DNA of 64,000 nt from Agrobacterium leguminum (GCF_015704895.1 NZ_JADQWB010000003.1:310001-374000); one strand, 5' to 3'. Positions 9,917 to 19,749 are shown, counted from the first letter of the stretch. Notes: generated from the letters alone by a model not told the origin. Translations and numbers: made by a program.

Positions 9917-11242
9917 TTTTCCTATGCAGAATTCCGAGAAGATCACGCCGAGCAAATCTTCCACATCAACGCGGCCGGTGATCCGTCCGAGCGATGTCGC
10001 CGCGAGTCTTAAATATTCCGACCTTATCGCAAGGTCCAGGGTCTTGGAATCGAGCGCATCACTAACATAGTTCAGCGTCTCTTCAAGTCGTTTTTTATGC
10101 CTGGCGCGCGCGGGAACCAAAGTCTGGCCGGCGCCGACGCGTTTTTCTATCTCCCGCTTCAGCATCGAACGCAGTTCGTTCAAGCCTATTCCTTCCTTGG
10201 CTGAGATAGACAAATCAAATCCATCATCCGAGATGGGGGAATGAAGCGCTGTTTTCGTTCTAACCCGCAAATAGCTCTGGTTCTTAAACGATTCGAGAGA
10301 TTGTTTCGGAGACGAATCTTTATCCTGCAGCAGGAGAATGAGATCTGCTGTTTCCGCCGTCAGAACCGCGCGCCTTACACCTTCAAGCTCCACGACATCC
10401 TGTGTTTCCCGTATTCCTGCCGTATCGAATACCCGGACCAGATATCCTTCCAGATTGATGTCAACGCTCAAGACATCCCTCGTGGTGCCTGCAATATCGG
10501 TAACGATAGCAACATCGCGGCCGCTAAGGGCGTTCAAAAGAGTGGATTTGCCCGCATTAGGCTCCCCAACGAGCGCAACCTTGAATCCGTCGCGAATGAT
10601 TTCGCCGCCTTCGCCACCCTGAAGATGATCGCCGATTTCCTTTTTGAGAAGCGCCATGGTTTCCCAAACCTGGGCCGCCACGGAATCCGGAACGTCCTCC
10701 TCGTCGGCAAAATCCAGTTCCGCTTCGATGAGAGCGCGAGCGCGCGTCAGGCGGCTGGCCCAGCCATCATAGAGTGCAGACAATTTGCCAGTGCTCTGTT
10801 CCACCGCCAACCGCCGCTGCATTTCCGTTTCAGCCTGCAACAGATCGGCGAGACCTTCGACCTCAAGGAGATCCATCTTCCCATTCTCAAAGGCTCTACG
10901 AGAGAATTCACCGGCATCGGCAGGCCGAAGTCCCTCAAGATTTTCCAGTTCGGCAAAAATCGAAGCCAGGACTGCGCGACTGCCATGGCTATGAATTTCA
11001 ACACAATTCTCACCCGTGAAAGAGTTTGGAGCTGGAAAGGCGATTACCAGCGCCTGGTCGATGATCTCGTCGTTTCGATTCCGAATCGAGCAAAGCATCG
11101 CCTTTCGTGGTGAAGGAAGTTCCCGGCCCGTCAACATCTCCAAGGCATCGAAAGCCTTGGAGCCACTGATTCTGAGAACAGCCACACCCGCCGGCAGGGC
11201 ACCACTGGAAAGCGCATAGATCGTATCGGCGGAAGCTGGCAT
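9914..11242 (-). CDS. mnmE: tRNA modification GTPase MnmE (TrmE)
   Basis: GTPase that works with MnmG on wobble uridines. The 442 residues show an N-terminal tetrahydrofolate-binding domain (TIYALSSGALPAGVAVLRIS), a helical middle domain, and an inserted G domain with GEPNAGKSTLLNALSGRD, DIAGTTRD and DTAGIRET. The C-terminus is the family's catalytic tail FCIGK. Two ATGs are adjacent; 11242 is chosen because GAGG is six bases upstream, against three for ATG 11245. It is read from a gap of about 90 bp after rho. Confidence 0.96.
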   Translation of the reverse strand: MPASADTIYALSSGALPAGVAVLRISGSKAFDALEMLTGRELPSPRKAMLCSIRNRNDEIIDQALVIAFPAPNSFTGENCVEIHSHGSRAVLASIFAELENLEGLRPADAGEFSRRAFENGKMDLLEVEGLADLLQAETEMQRRLAVEQSTGKLSALYDGWASRLTRARALIEAELDFADEEDVPDSVAAQVWETMALLKKEIGDHLQGGEGGEIIRDGFKVALVGEPNAGKSTLLNALSGRDVAIVTDIAGTTRDVLSVDINLEGYLVRVFDTAGIRETQDVVELEGVRRAVLTAETADLILLLQDKDSSPKQSLESFKNQSYLRVRTKTALHSPISDDGFDLSISAKEGIGLNELRSMLKREIEKRVGAGQTLVPARARHKKRLEETLNYVSDALDSKTLDLAIRSEYLRLAATSLGRITGRVDVEDLLGVIFSEFCIGK

Positions 11243-11267
11243 CATTCACCTCGGTCTAAAACAGTCA

Positions 11268-11295
11268 AGCCGCATCCGAATAAACGGATACGGCT
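11268..11295 (-). terminator. Hairpin downstream of rho, possible weak terminator
   Basis: A 12-bp stem with one wobble pair when read on the minus strand (AAGCCGTATCCG / CGGATGCGGCTT) and a six-base loop. Only a short T run follows, so it may be a pause site or an mRNA 3'-end stabiliser, not a strong terminator. Confidence 0.45.
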
Positions 11296-11331
11296 TTAAA
11301 GCTCTTATGATGAATCCGGCTAAAGTTCGGA

Positions 11332-12597
11332 TCAGGTATTCATCGATTCGAAGAAATCCGAATTGTTCTTGGTCTGCTTCAGCTTGTCGATCAGGAACTC
11401 GATGGCGTCCATCGTACCCATCGGCGCGAGAATACGGCGAAGAACGAAAATCTTCTGCAGATCCTGACGCGGCACCAGCAGGTCTTCCTTGCGCGTACCG
11501 GATTTCAGAATATCCAGTGCCGGGAAGATGCGCTTGTCAGCAACCTTGCGGTCGAGCACGATTTCCGAGTTACCAGTACCCTTGAATTCTTCGAAGATGA
11601 CTTCATCCATACGGCTGCCGGTGTCGATCAGCGCGGTCGCGATAATGGTCAGCGAGCCGCCTTCTTCGATGTTACGAGCGGCGCCAAAGAAACGCTTCGG
11701 ACGCTGCAGGGCATTGGCATCCACACCACCCGTCAGAACCTTGCCGGAGGAGGGAACAACCGTGTTGTAGGCACGGCCGAGGCGCGTGATGGAATCGAGC
11801 AGGATGACGACGTCGCGGCCATGTTCGACCAGGCGCTTGGCCTTTTCGATCACCATTTCGGCGACCTGCACGTGACGGACGGCCGGTTCGTCGAAGGTGG
11901 AGGACACAACCTCGCCCTTCACGGAACGCTGCATGTCGGTCACTTCTTCCGGACGCTCATCGATCAGGAGAACGATCAGGTAGCATTCCGGATGGTTTGC
12001 CGTGATAGAATGGGCGATGTTCTGCAACAGAACGGTCTTACCGGTGCGCGGCGGCGCCACGATCAATCCGCGCTGACCCTTGCCGAGCGGCGCGACGAGA
12101 TCGATCACACGCGACGACAGATCCTTCGAGGTCGGAACATCCAGTTCCATCTTGAAGCGCTCATTGGGATAAAGCGGCGTCAGATTGTCGAAGTGAACCT
12201 TGTGGCGGATTTTTTCCGGATCGTCGAAATTGATCGTATTGACCTTGAGAAGCGCGAAATAACGTTCGCCTTCCTTGGGGCCGCGGATCGGTCCTTCGAC
12301 GGTATCGCCGGTCTTCAGCGAGAAGCGGCGAATCTGCGACGGCGAGATATAGATATCGTCCGGACCGGGCAGATAGTTTGCATTTGCGGATCGCAGGAAC
12401 CCGAAACCGTCCTGCAGGACTTCAACGACGCCCTCGCCGATGATTTCGATGTCCTGGCTCGCGAGAACCTTGAGGATTGCGAACATGAGCTCCTGCTTGC
12501 GCATGGTGCTCGCATTTTCAACTTCCAGGGATTCGGCAAAAGTCAGCAAGTCGGTAGGCGATTTGCTCTTAAGTTCCTGAAGCTTCATTTCAGCCAT
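11332..12597 (-). CDS. rho: Transcription termination factor Rho
   Basis: Hexameric RNA helicase that ends transcription. The 421 residues run: N-terminal helical domain ([20 protein letters not shown]), cold-shock RNA-binding domain with DGFGFLRS (63-70), then the RecA-like motor with Walker A APPRTGKT (181-188), Walker [17 protein letters not shown] and the arginine-finger region. The length is typical. The 186 bp upstream form a gene-free leader; Rho genes are often controlled by attenuation in such leaders, but no specific element was recognised here. Confidence 0.97.
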   Translation of the reverse strand: MAEMKLQELKSKSPTDLLTFAESLEVENASTMRKQELMFAILKVLASQDIEIIGEGVVEVLQDGFGFLRSANANYLPGPDDIYISPSQIRRFSLKTGDTVEGPIRGPKEGERYFALLKVNTINFDDPEKIRHKVHFDNLTPLYPNERFKMELDVPTSKDLSSRVIDLVAPLGKGQRGLIVAPPRTGKTVLLQNIAHSITANHPECYLIVLLIDERPEEVTDMQRSVKGEVVSSTFDEPAVRHVQVAEMVIEKAKRLVEHGRDVVILLDSITRLGRAYNTVVPSSGKVLTGGVDANALQRPKRFFGAARNIEEGGSLTIIATALIDTGSRMDEVIFEEFKGTGNSEIVLDRKVADKRIFPALDILKSGTRKEDLLVPRQDLQKIFVLRRILAPMGTMDAIEFLIDKLKQTKNNSDFFESMNT

Positions 12598-12783
12598 GAA
12601 GAGAAGACCGTTTGATAATGTAATGTCGGGGGAGGGCGTGTTCGCGAATCAGATGCTGTGGGAGATACCGCAGATGACTGAATAATTCACATGCCACGAA
12701 GATGAGTGGCCCGAAAATAGCGATTGAACACGGCCGCTGCAAGAGGAAAGCACGAATTCCGCGAAATTTATCGTCGCACCGTC

Positions 12784-13329
12784 TTAACCGAAGGGTTTCA
12801 CAACCACAAGTATGACGATGAGGATCATCAGCACCGTCGGAACCTCGTTCATCAACCGCCAGTGACGGGCAGGCCGCGTATTTTCATCCCGCGCGAAACG
12901 TTTTGCACTGCGCGTGAAATAAACATGGGCCGCGGTCAGAAGCACCACCAGCGCGATCTTTGCATGCAGCCAGCCGCCGGAAAAACCATAAACCGACCAG
13001 GCGAGATAGAGTCCCAATATCCAGGATATCATCATCGCCGGGTTCATTATCACCTTGATCAGCCTCTGCTCCATCACCTTGAAGGTTTCGGACTGCTGCG
13101 AACCGGCGGGTGCATCCGTGTGGTAGATAAAGAGCCGCGGCAGATAGAAAATCGCCGCCATCCAGGAAATGACGGCGATGATATGCAGCGCCTTGATCCA
13201 GAGATAGAGATCGGCCGGATCGGCATAAAATAACAGGGCAACGAAAGCAGCAAAGACACCGAGCGCAATGCCGGCGCGCAAAGCCGCCCGGTTTCCGGAA
13301 CGGGCGGAGGTCTGTTTTTCGCCGCTCAT
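12784..13329 (-). CDS. hemJ: Protoporphyrinogen IX oxidase HemJ (UPF0093/CopD-like membrane protein)
   Basis: HemJ oxidises protoporphyrinogen IX to protoporphyrin IX in bacteria lacking HemG/HemY. The 181 residues have four hydrophobic segments (about 19-35, 43-66, 93-115 and 120-140) plus a C-terminal one. The conserved [15 protein letters not shown] puts a likely heme-ligand histidine at 49. The start ATGA overlaps the hemE stop (13326-13329), so the two heme genes are translationally coupled. The enzyme role follows from family knowledge and the hemE partner. Confidence 0.9.
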   Translation of the reverse strand: MSGEKQTSARSGNRAALRAGIALGVFAAFVALLFYADPADLYLWIKALHIIAVISWMAAIFYLPRLFIYHTDAPAGSQQSETFKVMEQRLIKVIMNPAMMISWILGLYLAWSVYGFSGGWLHAKIALVVLLTAAHVYFTRSAKRFARDENTRPARHWRLMNEVPTVLMILIVILVVVKPFG

Positions 13330-14360
13330 GCCCCGGCTCCGCCGGAACGCACCCGCTCCACTAGCCGGGTGACGTTTTCCGGGTCAGCCTGCGGGGTGAT
13401 GCCATGGCCGAGATTGAATATCAGCGGACCCTGTGCAAGAGCCTGCAGCACGGCATCTATACCATCCTGCAGCGCCTTGCCGCCCGCCACCATCAGCATG
13501 GGGTCGAGATTGCCCTGCACGGGCCCTTCCTTCTGCAAATCCTTTGCAAAGCTCAGCGGCACCGACCAGTCGAGCCCAATGGCGTCGGCGCCCGTCTTGC
13601 GACGATAATCCTTGAGAAGATAACCAGCCCCCTTGGCGAAGGCGATGATTTTCGCCGAAGGCCGACGGGCGCGCACCGATGCGATAATGCGGGCAACGGG
13701 TTTTATCGCATAATCCTCAAATTCCTTCTCGCCGAGCACACCGGCCCAGGAATCGAAGATTTGAACCGCATCCGCACCCGCATCGATCTGCGCCACTAGA
13801 TAATCGGCGGAAACGTCGGCGAGGAAAGCCAGCAGCTTTTCCATGGCCACCGGCTCCTGATAACCGAACAGCCGCGCCGGAGCCTGATCCGGCGTTCCGT
13901 GTCCCGCGATCATATAAGTCGCAACCGTCCACGGCGCGCCGCAAAAACCGAGAAGCGTCGTTTCATGGGGCAAAGAGGTGCGCAGACGGGAAACGGTTTC
14001 GAAAACGGGAGAAAGATGCGCCATGACATTTGCGGCATCCAGCTTCTCTATACCGCTGACATCGATCGGGTCCATGGCCGGACCTTTTCCTTCGCTGAAA
14101 GACACGTTGCGGTGAAGCGCATCCGGTATCACCAGAATATCGGAAAAGAGAATGGCGGCATCGAGCCCGAACCGGCGAATGGGTTGGAGAGTAACCTCCG
14201 TCGCCAGTTCGGGATTATAACAGAGATCGAGGAAACTACCGGCGCTCTTTCGCGTTTCCCTATACTCGGGAAGATAACGCCCAGCCTGTCGCATCAGCCA
14301 TATAGGCGGCGGTGTGACCGTCTGCCCGTTCAACACCGTCATAACCTTGCGTTCGCTCAT
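13326..14360 (-). CDS. hemE: Uroporphyrinogen decarboxylase HemE
   Basis: HemE removes four acetate carboxyls from uroporphyrinogen III to give coproporphyrinogen III. The 344 residues carry both family signatures: [17 protein letters not shown] near the N-terminus and [13 protein letters not shown] in the middle, plus [13 protein letters not shown] with the catalytic aspartate. It is the first gene left of oriC and its promoter must lie within or beside the origin, as for hemE at the Caulobacter origin. hemJ follows with a 4-nt overlap. Confidence 0.97.
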   Translation of the reverse strand: MSERKVMTVLNGQTVTPPPIWLMRQAGRYLPEYRETRKSAGSFLDLCYNPELATEVTLQPIRRFGLDAAILFSDILVIPDALHRNVSFSEGKGPAMDPIDVSGIEKLDAANVMAHLSPVFETVSRLRTSLPHETTLLGFCGAPWTVATYMIAGHGTPDQAPARLFGYQEPVAMEKLLAFLADVSADYLVAQIDAGADAVQIFDSWAGVLGEKEFEDYAIKPVARIIASVRARRPSAKIIAFAKGAGYLLKDYRRKTGADAIGLDWSVPLSFAKDLQKEGPVQGNLDPMLMVAGGKALQDGIDAVLQALAQGPLIFNLGHGITPQADPENVTRLVERVRSGGAGA

Positions 14361-14370
14361 GGCACCCAGC

Positions 14371-14418
14371 TTCTAAAAAATAAAATCAAAGAGATTTAAA
14401 AGATTTTCTATTTCTTAG
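14371..14418. other. AT-rich stretch beside hemE, candidate DNA-unwinding element
   Basis: Forty of 48 bases are A or T, in runs such as TTCTAAAAAATAAAATC. It sits between the hemE start and the first DnaA-like boxes, and may also contain the hemE promoter. Confidence 0.5.
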
Positions 14419-14511
14419 AGTCTGTGGGTAGCAAGGATTAAAATCATTCCAGTCGAAATGCCGCAGCCGCAAAGTTTCAAGCGTGCCTGCGGATGTTATC
14501 AATCGGCTTGT

Positions 14512-14580
14512 TTTCAAATAATCCGGAAAATAGGAATTTTATAAATAATTTCAGTTATTTATGAATAACCAGAAAAACAG
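14512..14580. other. AT-rich stretch left of the main DnaA box, candidate DNA-unwinding element
   Basis: About 69 bp rich in A and T, including GAATTTTATAAATAATTTC, directly next to the perfect DnaA box at 14587. By position it is the better of the two candidates for first melting. Confidence 0.5.
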
Positions 14581-14586
14581 GTCGAC

Positions 14587-14595
14587 TGTGGATAA
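14587..14595 (-). promoter_or_regulatory. DnaA box, perfect consensus
   Basis: TGTGGATAA on the plus strand reads TTATCCACA on the minus strand, identical to the consensus DnaA box. Confidence 0.9.
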
Positions 14596-14675
14596 TCTGG
14601 GGAAAATTTTGAACGGTTTTGCATTCTTCCAACAATTCACAAGCACGTCGGAGACGATTGAAGCTACTTGCGGAT

Positions 14676-14684
14676 TGTGGAAAA
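14676..14684 (-). promoter_or_regulatory. DnaA box, one mismatch
   Basis: TGTGGAAAA on the plus strand, TTTTCCACA on the minus strand, one base from TTATCCACA. Confidence 0.65.
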
Positions 14685-14743
14685 ACACCACCTTATTCAC
14701 GTCGCGGTTCTACCCGCAGGACAATTCGGAGATTTGTCCCGGT

Positions 14744-14752
14744 TTATCAACA
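14744..14752 (+). promoter_or_regulatory. DnaA box, one mismatch
   Basis: TTATCAACA, one base from consensus, ending 16 bases before the ppsR GTG. Bound DnaA could therefore also affect ppsR expression. Confidence 0.65.
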
Positions 14753-14768
14753 GCGGGAGAAAAACAGC

Positions 14769-15590
14769 GTGGAGAACAAAAAAAGCTTCTTCCATCTGCA
14801 CCTGATTTCGGACTCAACGGGAGAGACTCTGATGTCGGCCGGTCGAGCCGTTTCGGCCCAGTTCCACGCCTCCATGCCGGTGGAACATGTCTATCCGATG
14901 ATTCGAAACCAGAAGCAGCTCGCGCAGGTCGTCGATCTCATCGACAAGGAACCGGGCATTGTTCTCTATACGATCGTCGACCAGCAGCTGGCCGAGTTTC
15001 TGGATCTGCGGTGCCATGCGATCGGGGTGCCCTGCGTGAATGTTCTTGAACCCATCATCGGCATCTTCCAGACCTATTTAGGTGCGCCGTCCAGACGGCG
15101 GGTGGGTGCGCAACACGCCTTGAATGCGGATTATTTCGCCCGAATCGAGGCGCTCAATTTCGCCATGGATCATGATGACGGGCAAATGCCCGAGACCTAT
15201 GACGAGGCTGATATCGTCATCATCGGCATCAGCCGCACCTCAAAAACACCGACCAGCATCTATCTCGCCAACAGGGGGATAAAGACCGCCAATATACCGG
15301 TCGTTCCCAATGTGCCCTTGCCCGACAGCCTCTATGCGGCCACGCGGCCGCTGATCGTCGGGCTGGTCGCAACATCGGACCGCATATCGCAGGTGCGTGA
15401 AAACCGGGAACTCGGCGCGACGGGCGGATTTGACAGTGGCCGCTACACGGACCGCGCCACCATCATGGAAGAGCTGAAATATGCGCGAGCGCTCTGCGCC
15501 CGCAACAATTGGCCGCTGATCGATGTCACGCGCCGTTCCATCGAGGAAACGGCGGCGGCGATCCTTGCCCTTCGTTCGAGGACACGATAA
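14769..15590 (+). CDS. ppsR: Pyruvate, phosphate dikinase/PEP synthase regulatory kinase-phosphatase (DUF299)
   Basis: Bifunctional regulator that phosphorylates and dephosphorylates a threonine of PPDK or PEP synthase and so switches the pyruvate/PEP step. The 273 residues show the N-terminal [13 protein letters not shown] motif and the P-loop-like GISRTSKT (153-160) typical of DUF299. GTG 14769 is chosen because GGGAG lies about ten bases upstream and the family begins at this point. In-frame ATGs further upstream would place coding sequence inside the DnaA boxes. It is the first gene right of oriC and the counterpart of the gene in that place in Caulobacter. The target enzyme is not encoded in the window. 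Confidence 0.93.
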   Translation: MENKKSFFHLHLISDSTGETLMSAGRAVSAQFHASMPVEHVYPMIRNQKQLAQVVDLIDKEPGIVLYTIVDQQLAEFLDLRCHAIGVPCVNVLEPIIGIFQTYLGAPSRRRVGAQHALNADYFARIEALNFAMDHDDGQMPETYDEADIVIIGISRTSKTPTSIYLANRGIKTANIPVVPNVPLPDSLYAATRPLIVGLVATSDRISQVRENRELGATGGFDSGRYTDRATIMEELKYARALCARNNWPLIDVTRRSIEETAAAILALRSRTR

Positions 15591-15621
15591 TCCGAATCGC
15601 ACCATTCGGAGCAGACAGTCG

Positions 15622-16221
15622 ATGCAACAAGAATTGATCCTCGCCTCGTCCAGCGCATCCCGCCAGATGCTGATGCGCAATGCGGGGCTGACATTTTCGG
15701 CCATCCCGGCGGATATTGACGAGCGTGCGCTCGATGAACAGCTGGAACGAGACGGCGCCAGTCCAGAAGAGGTTGCGCTGGAACTCGCCAAGGCCAAGGC
15801 TCTTGCGGTCAGCGCGCTTTATCCGGAAGCACTGGTTCTCGGCTGCGACCAGACCATGGCGCTCGGGGCCCGCGTTTATCACAAGCCGAAAACCATGGCG
15901 GAGGCCGAAGGGCATCTGCTGTCATTGTCCGGCAAGGTCCATCGCCTGAACAGCGCTGCCGTTCTCGTCCGACATGGCGAGGTGGTGTGGCAGATCGTTT
16001 CCAGCGCCGAGCTGACCGTTCGGACTTTGAGCGCCGAATTTGTCTCCCGCCACCTGCAACGGGTGGGAGAAAAGGCCTTGAGCAGCGTCGGCGCATATCA
16101 GCTCGAAGGAGAGGGAATCCAGCTATTCACCTCGATCGAGGGCGATTATTTCACGATTCTCGGCCTACCGCTTCTGCCGCTTTTATCGAAACTACGCGAC
16201 ATGGATGTCATCGATGGCTGA
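15622..16221 (+). CDS. maf: Maf family nucleotide pyrophosphatase
   Basis: Maf proteins hydrolyse non-canonical or methylated nucleoside triphosphates and can slow division. The 199 residues begin [18 protein letters not shown], the Maf signature with a flexible Ser-rich loop. They contain [10 protein letters not shown] with the catalytic-base aspartate at about 76 and the KPKTMAEA loop. The GCDQ form resembles the YceF subgroup (7-methyl-GTP preference), but substrate is not certain. ATG 15622 follows ppsR by 31 bp. The end overlaps the aroE start by 8 bp. Confidence 0.92.
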   Translation: MQQELILASSSASRQMLMRNAGLTFSAIPADIDERALDEQLERDGASPEEVALELAKAKALAVSALYPEALVLGCDQTMALGARVYHKPKTMAEAEGHLLSLSGKVHRLNSAAVLVRHGEVVWQIVSSAELTVRTLSAEFVSRHLQRVGEKALSSVGAYQLEGEGIQLFTSIEGDYFTILGLPLLPLLSKLRDMDVIDG

Positions 16222-17074
16222 TTCACGTGAAACATTAACCATAAACGCCTTCGTTGTCGGCTATCCGATCAAGCATTCGCGATCGCCTATTATCCATTCC
16301 TACTGGTTGAAGAAATTCGGCATTGCCGGTTCCTATAAGGCGGTGGAAATCTCTCCGGACGATTTCGCGAATTTCATTGCAACGCTGAAGCAGGGCAAGC
16401 CAGGCACTGCCGTCGGCGGCAATGTCACCATTCCCCATAAGGAAGCGGCTTATCGGCTGGCAGACAGACCAGATGCTCTGGCGGAAGAACTCGGCGCCGC
16501 CAACACTGTCTGGATGGAGGAGGGCGAGCTTCACGCCACCAATACGGATGGCTATGGTTTCGTCTCCAATCTCGATGAGCGGCATCCGGGCTGGGACAGG
16601 ACAGAGCGGGCAGTGGTTCTGGGTGCCGGCGGCGCAAGTCGGGCGGTCATTCAATCGCTGCGTGATCGCGGCATTGCCGAAATCCACGTCCTCAACCGTA
16701 CCGTCGAACGGGCGCGCGAATTGGCCGACCGTTTTGGGCCACGGGTTTTTGCCCATCCCCAGGCAGCACTTCATGAGGTCATGCAGGGTGCCGGGCTTTT
16801 CGTGAATACGACGTCGCTCGGCATGGATGGAACGGAAGCGCCGCATCTTGATTTTTCGCCGCTGGCAGACCAGGCCGTCGTAACCGATATCGTCTATGTG
16901 CCGTTGAAAACCCCGATCCTGAAAATGGCGGAAGAGCAGGGTATCGCAACCGTCGACGGGCTCGGCATGCTGCTTCATCAGGCAAAACCCGGTTTCAAGC
17001 GATGGTTCGGCAAAACACCGGAGGTCGATGAAGCCCTGCGTTCTCTCATTGTCGAGGACATGGAGAAACATTGA
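16214..17074 (+). CDS. aroE: Shikimate dehydrogenase AroE
   Basis: NADPH-dependent reduction of 3-dehydroshikimate in the aromatic amino acid pathway. The 286 residues have the shikimate-binding start [22 protein letters not shown] with catalytic Lys76, NTDGYGF, and the NADP loop LGAGGASRA at about 136-144. ATG 16214 gives MADSRETL, which fits rhizobial relatives; ATG 16205 would add three residues. The codons for DSRET are part of a parS-like site (16219-16234). The 3' ATGA overlaps coaE. Confidence 0.95.
   Translation: MADSRETLTINAFVVGYPIKHSRSPIIHSYWLKKFGIAGSYKAVEISPDDFANFIATLKQGKPGTAVGGNVTIPHKEAAYRLADRPDALAEELGAANTVWMEEGELHATNTDGYGFVSNLDERHPGWDRTERAVVLGAGGASRAVIQSLRDRGIAEIHVLNRTVERARELADRFGPRVFAHPQAALHEVMQGAGLFVNTTSLGMDGTEAPHLDFSPLADQAVVTDIVYVPLKTPILKMAEEQGIATVDGLGMLLHQAKPGFKRWFGKTPEVDEALRSLIVEDMEKH
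16219..16234. promoter_or_regulatory. parS-like site, one mismatch
   Basis: TGATTCACGTGAAACA differs from the parS consensus by one base. It spans the maf stop and the first codons of aroE, 1.5 kb right of oriC, and is the closest copy to the origin. Confidence 0.88.
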
Positions 17075-17682
17075 TGATTGTCATCGGTCTCACCGGCTCG
17101 ATTGGAATGGGAAAAACGACGACGGCGAAGTTGTTTGCCGGGGAGGGGGTTCCGGTTCTCGATTCGGATGAGGTCGTGCATGGGCTTTACCGGGCGGAAG
17201 CCGTCCCGCTGATCGAAGCGGCCTTTCCGGGTACTACAGTTTCCGGTGCGGTGGACAGGCAGAAACTCGGCGAGGTCTTGCGGCAGAATCCGGCTAATTT
17301 CAGCAGACTGGAAGAGATCGTGCATCCGCTGGTGCGCGGAAGGCAGGAGGCTTTTCTGGCGCAGGCGAGGAAAGAGGATCGGCAATTCGCCCTCCTCGAT
17401 ATTCCGCTGCTGTTCGAAACCGGGGCGGAAAGCCGCGTCGATAAAGTCGTTGTCGTCAGTTGCGCGCCGGAGATTCAGCGAGAGCGGGTTTTATCCCGAC
17501 CCGGAATGACGGAAGAGAAATTCGAAATGATCCTCACCCGGCAGATGCCCGACGCGGAAAAGCGCCGGCGTGCCGATTTTATCGTCGATTCCGGAAATGG
17601 TGTCGAAGCGGCACGGGATCAGGTAAGAGAGATTCTGCAGAAACTGGCCGCTGAGTCGCGCCGCGGAGAGATGAATGCGTGA
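17071..17682 (+). CDS. coaE: Dephospho-CoA kinase CoaE
   Basis: Phosphorylates the 3'-hydroxyl of dephospho-CoA, the last step of CoA synthesis. The 203 residues begin [18 protein letters not shown], with the P-loop at 9-16. The lid and substrate region [11 protein letters not shown] follows, then [12 protein letters not shown]. The start lies in an ATGA overlap with aroE and the end overlaps dnaQ by 8 bp, so ppsR to dnaQ reads as one transcript. The first CoA enzyme, coaA, is also in the window at 54847-55815. Confidence 0.95.
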   Translation: MMIVIGLTGSIGMGKTTTAKLFAGEGVPVLDSDEVVHGLYRAEAVPLIEAAFPGTTVSGAVDRQKLGEVLRQNPANFSRLEEIVHPLVRGRQEAFLAQARKEDRQFALLDIPLLFETGAESRVDKVVVVSCAPEIQRERVLSRPGMTEEKFEMILTRQMPDAEKRRRADFIVDSGNGVEAARDQVREILQKLAAESRRGEMNA

Positions 17683-18373
17683 GATCATTTTCGATACGGA
17701 AACCACGGGTCTTGAATCGAAGCTGGACCGCGTGATTGAAATCGGCGGCATCGAGCTGATCAACCACTTTCCCACCGGCCGCACGCTGCATCTCTACATC
17801 AGCCCGGAGGATCGTAAGGTTCACCCCGATGCACTTGCCGTTCACGGGATTACCGACGAGTTTCTGAAGGATAAACCCAAATTCGCCGAGGTCGTCGACC
17901 AGATTCGCGACTTCTTCGAGGGCGCGCGCTGGGTGGCGCATAACGCCACATTCGACATGGGCTTCATCAACGCGGAATTCGCCCGTCTCGGCATTGAGCC
18001 GGTCGCCGCCGATCTGGTGACGGATACGCTTTCGCTCGCCCGCCGCAAGCACCCCATGGGACCGAACTCGCTGGACGCGCTTTGCCGTCGTTACGGCATC
18101 GACAATTCCCACCGTACCAAGCACGGCGCTCTTCTCGACTCCGAACTGCTCGCCGAAGTTTATATTGAAATGATCGGCGGCCGCCAGACGGCGCTCGGTT
18201 TCGGTTCCGCCGCCAAGCAGGAAACCATCATCGTCGAGGAAGACGTTCCGCTTGAGCCGTTGCAAAGGCCACGGGCTTTGCCCTCGAGGCTGGATACGGA
18301 AACGGTCGCGGCCCATGGCAAACTCGTTCTCGGCATGGGCGATAAGGCGATCTGGAACCGTTACCAGAATTGA
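17675..18373 (+). CDS. dnaQ: DNA polymerase III epsilon subunit (proofreading exonuclease)
   Basis: The 3'-5' exonuclease of the replicative polymerase. The 232 residues hold ExoI IIFDTETTGLE with Asp7 and Glu9, ExoII VAHNATFDMGFINAEF, and ExoIII HRTKHGALLDSELLAEVY with the catalytic His and Asp. The C-terminal 50 residues are the Pro/Glu-rich linker that in E. coli DnaQ contacts the alpha subunit. It is the last gene of the ppsR operon and ends at a strong hairpin. Confidence 0.96.
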   Translation: MREIIFDTETTGLESKLDRVIEIGGIELINHFPTGRTLHLYISPEDRKVHPDALAVHGITDEFLKDKPKFAEVVDQIRDFFEGARWVAHNATFDMGFINAEFARLGIEPVAADLVTDTLSLARRKHPMGPNSLDALCRRYGIDNSHRTKHGALLDSELLAEVYIEMIGGRQTALGFGSAAKQETIIVEEDVPLEPLQRPRALPSRLDTETVAAHGKLVLGMGDKAIWNRYQN

Positions 18374-18412
18374 TGCCTGTCCAGGCACCGGAAACGGTGA
18401 ATGCCGTCAAAG

Positions 18413-18440
18413 AAAAACCCGGGCATGAACCCGGGTTTTG
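18413..18440. terminator. Intrinsic terminator between dnaQ and secB
   Basis: Stem AAACCCGGG / CCCGGGTTT with a six-base CATGAA loop, followed on the plus strand by T-rich TGTTTTG. It lies between convergent dnaQ and secB and is likely shared. Confidence 0.85.
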
Positions 18441-18475
18441 TTTTGTCTGAATTCTGCAGCGCAGAGCCGCGTCAC

Positions 18476-18958
18476 TTAGTTCGGTACGGCCTGAACCTTG
18501 GCCTTTGCCTGTTCCTCGGCAACGCGCTGGGCGAACATCTGCGCGAAATCGATCGGATCGATCATCAGCGGCGGGAAACCGCCATTGCGGGTAACGTCCG
18601 CAATGATCTGGCGCGCGAAGGGGAACAGCAGGCGCGGGCATTCGATGAACAGCACCGGCAGCATATGTTCCTGCGGGAAGCCGGCGATACGGAACACGCC
18701 GCCATAAACCAGCTCGGCCGCGAACAGCACCTTGTCGCCATCCTTGGCTTCCGCGTTCAGCGTCAGGACAACATCGAAATCCGAACCCGAGATCGGGTTT
18801 GCATTGACGTTGACATTGATGTTGATCGACGGCGCATTGTCACGGGCCTGAAGCGAGCGAGGAGCACCCGGATTTTCGAAGGAAAGATCCTTGATGTACT
18901 GGGCAAGAATGTTGAGGGAAGGACTTACTGCGCCCTGTGCACCATTTTCAGCGGTCAT
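18476..18958 (-). CDS. secB: Protein-export chaperone SecB
   Basis: Tetrameric cytosolic chaperone that keeps preproteins unfolded and hands them to SecA. The 160 residues have the alphaproteobacterial SecB layout: variable N-terminus, [15 protein letters not shown], paired beta strands ([39 protein letters not shown] cut by loops), and the C-terminal helix with [19 protein letters not shown] 18958 is preceded by GAGGAAA. Location next to dnaQ is conserved at alphaproteobacterial origins. Confidence 0.96.
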   Translation of the reverse strand: MTAENGAQGAVSPSLNILAQYIKDLSFENPGAPRSLQARDNAPSININVNVNANPISGSDFDVVLTLNAEAKDGDKVLFAAELVYGGVFRIAGFPQEHMLPVLFIECPRLLFPFARQIIADVTRNGGFPPLMIDPIDFAQMFAQRVAEEQAKAKVQAVPN

Positions 18959-19060
18959 TACATTTCCTCACGGCGTGAATTCGTGGAAGGCGGTCTATCA
19001 TTTCGACCGGGGGCTTACAACCCTTCGTGATCGGGTCATAGCGATCCATTCCGCTAGGGA

Positions 19061-19609
19061 TCAGGGTTTGGGCAGATCGCGATCGTCCGGTTTGCGCGAC
19101 CATGGGGAACCCTTTGGCTCTTCGCGATGAAACTCCTCCTCGTCGAGATCCACTACCTTCGAATTGCGCGCATGTCCCGGATCATTCCGAAAGCCGGAAA
19201 AATCACCGGGCTGAGGACCGGATTGCTGGCCGGATTGCCGAAAGGAACCCGCAACGACGACGCGCGGCCCGAAGGCTTTCCAGAAAAAGCGCCGCACGGT
19301 TGGCGACAGAAGCAGAAGGCCGAGAATGTCGGTAATGAAACCGGGAATGAAGAGCAGGATCCCGGCAACGACGCGCATGGCGCCATTCACCAGCTCATCC
19401 GCCGGCTGCGCACCGGTGCGGCCCGCATCCTGAAGGTTTCTCACCATGCCGATGCCGCCCAGCCGCAGGATGAGCAACCCCAGAAACGAGGTGAACAGGA
19501 CAAGCGCCAATGTCAGCCACAAACCGATTGCCTTGCCGACGATGATGAAACCGGCAATTTCGAGGATGGGCATCATCAGGATGACGATGGGGAGAAAGGA
19601 AAAACGCAT
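19061..19609 (-). CDS. fxsA: FxsA family membrane protein
   Basis: A 182-residue inner-membrane protein of the FxsA family, named for suppressing phage T7 F-exclusion when overproduced in E. coli. Hydrophobic segments lie at about 5-25, 29-50 and 80-102. IPGFITDILGLLLLSPTVRR is the family's most conserved stretch. The C-terminal tail is long, glycine- and charge-rich and probably cytoplasmic. It is divergent from the Tim44-like gene, with 140 bp of shared promoter space. Cellular role is not established. Confidence 0.88.
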   Translation of the reverse strand: MRFSFLPIVILMMPILEIAGFIIVGKAIGLWLTLALVLFTSFLGLLILRLGGIGMVRNLQDAGRTGAQPADELVNGAMRVVAGILLFIPGFITDILGLLLLSPTVRRFFWKAFGPRVVVAGSFRQSGQQSGPQPGDFSGFRNDPGHARNSKVVDLDEEEFHREEPKGSPWSRKPDDRDLPKP

Positions 19610-19749
19610 CTTCTAGCCTTGCGTGTGCATCTCTGGCAGATTGCCGGTTCCCGGGACACCGATGATTGAATCTGCACATTTGAATGATGATAAGATGCAG
19701 ACTATATGATGGTGTGGTTTTCGAATTTAAATGGCGGTTTTGGTAAAAG

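Larger units (their letters stand above)
14361..14768. other. Putative chromosomal replication origin (oriC, Cori type)
   Basis: A 408-bp gene-free segment between divergent hemE and ppsR, the position of the Caulobacter origin. The order ppsR-maf-aroE-coaE-dnaQ on its right matches that chromosome too. It holds one perfect DnaA box (14587), two single-mismatch boxes (14676, 14744), weaker matches TTATCAATC (14496), TATGAATAA (14560, reverse) and TTATTCACG (14693), two AT-rich stretches, and one GANTC methylation site (GAGTC, 14418). No clear CtrA pair TTAA-N7-TTAA was seen. Flanking genes point outward. Function is inferred from this pattern and from synteny. Confidence 0.85.

Noticed and set aside
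12692-12711. GCCAC/GTGGC hairpin upstream of rho as a leader attenuator
   Set aside because: The stem is only five base pairs, with no T run or second structure; too weak to call.
14561-15049. Reading frame of 162 codons across the origin and the ppsR start
   Set aside because: It runs out of frame through ppsR and across DnaA boxes; composition is not protein-like.
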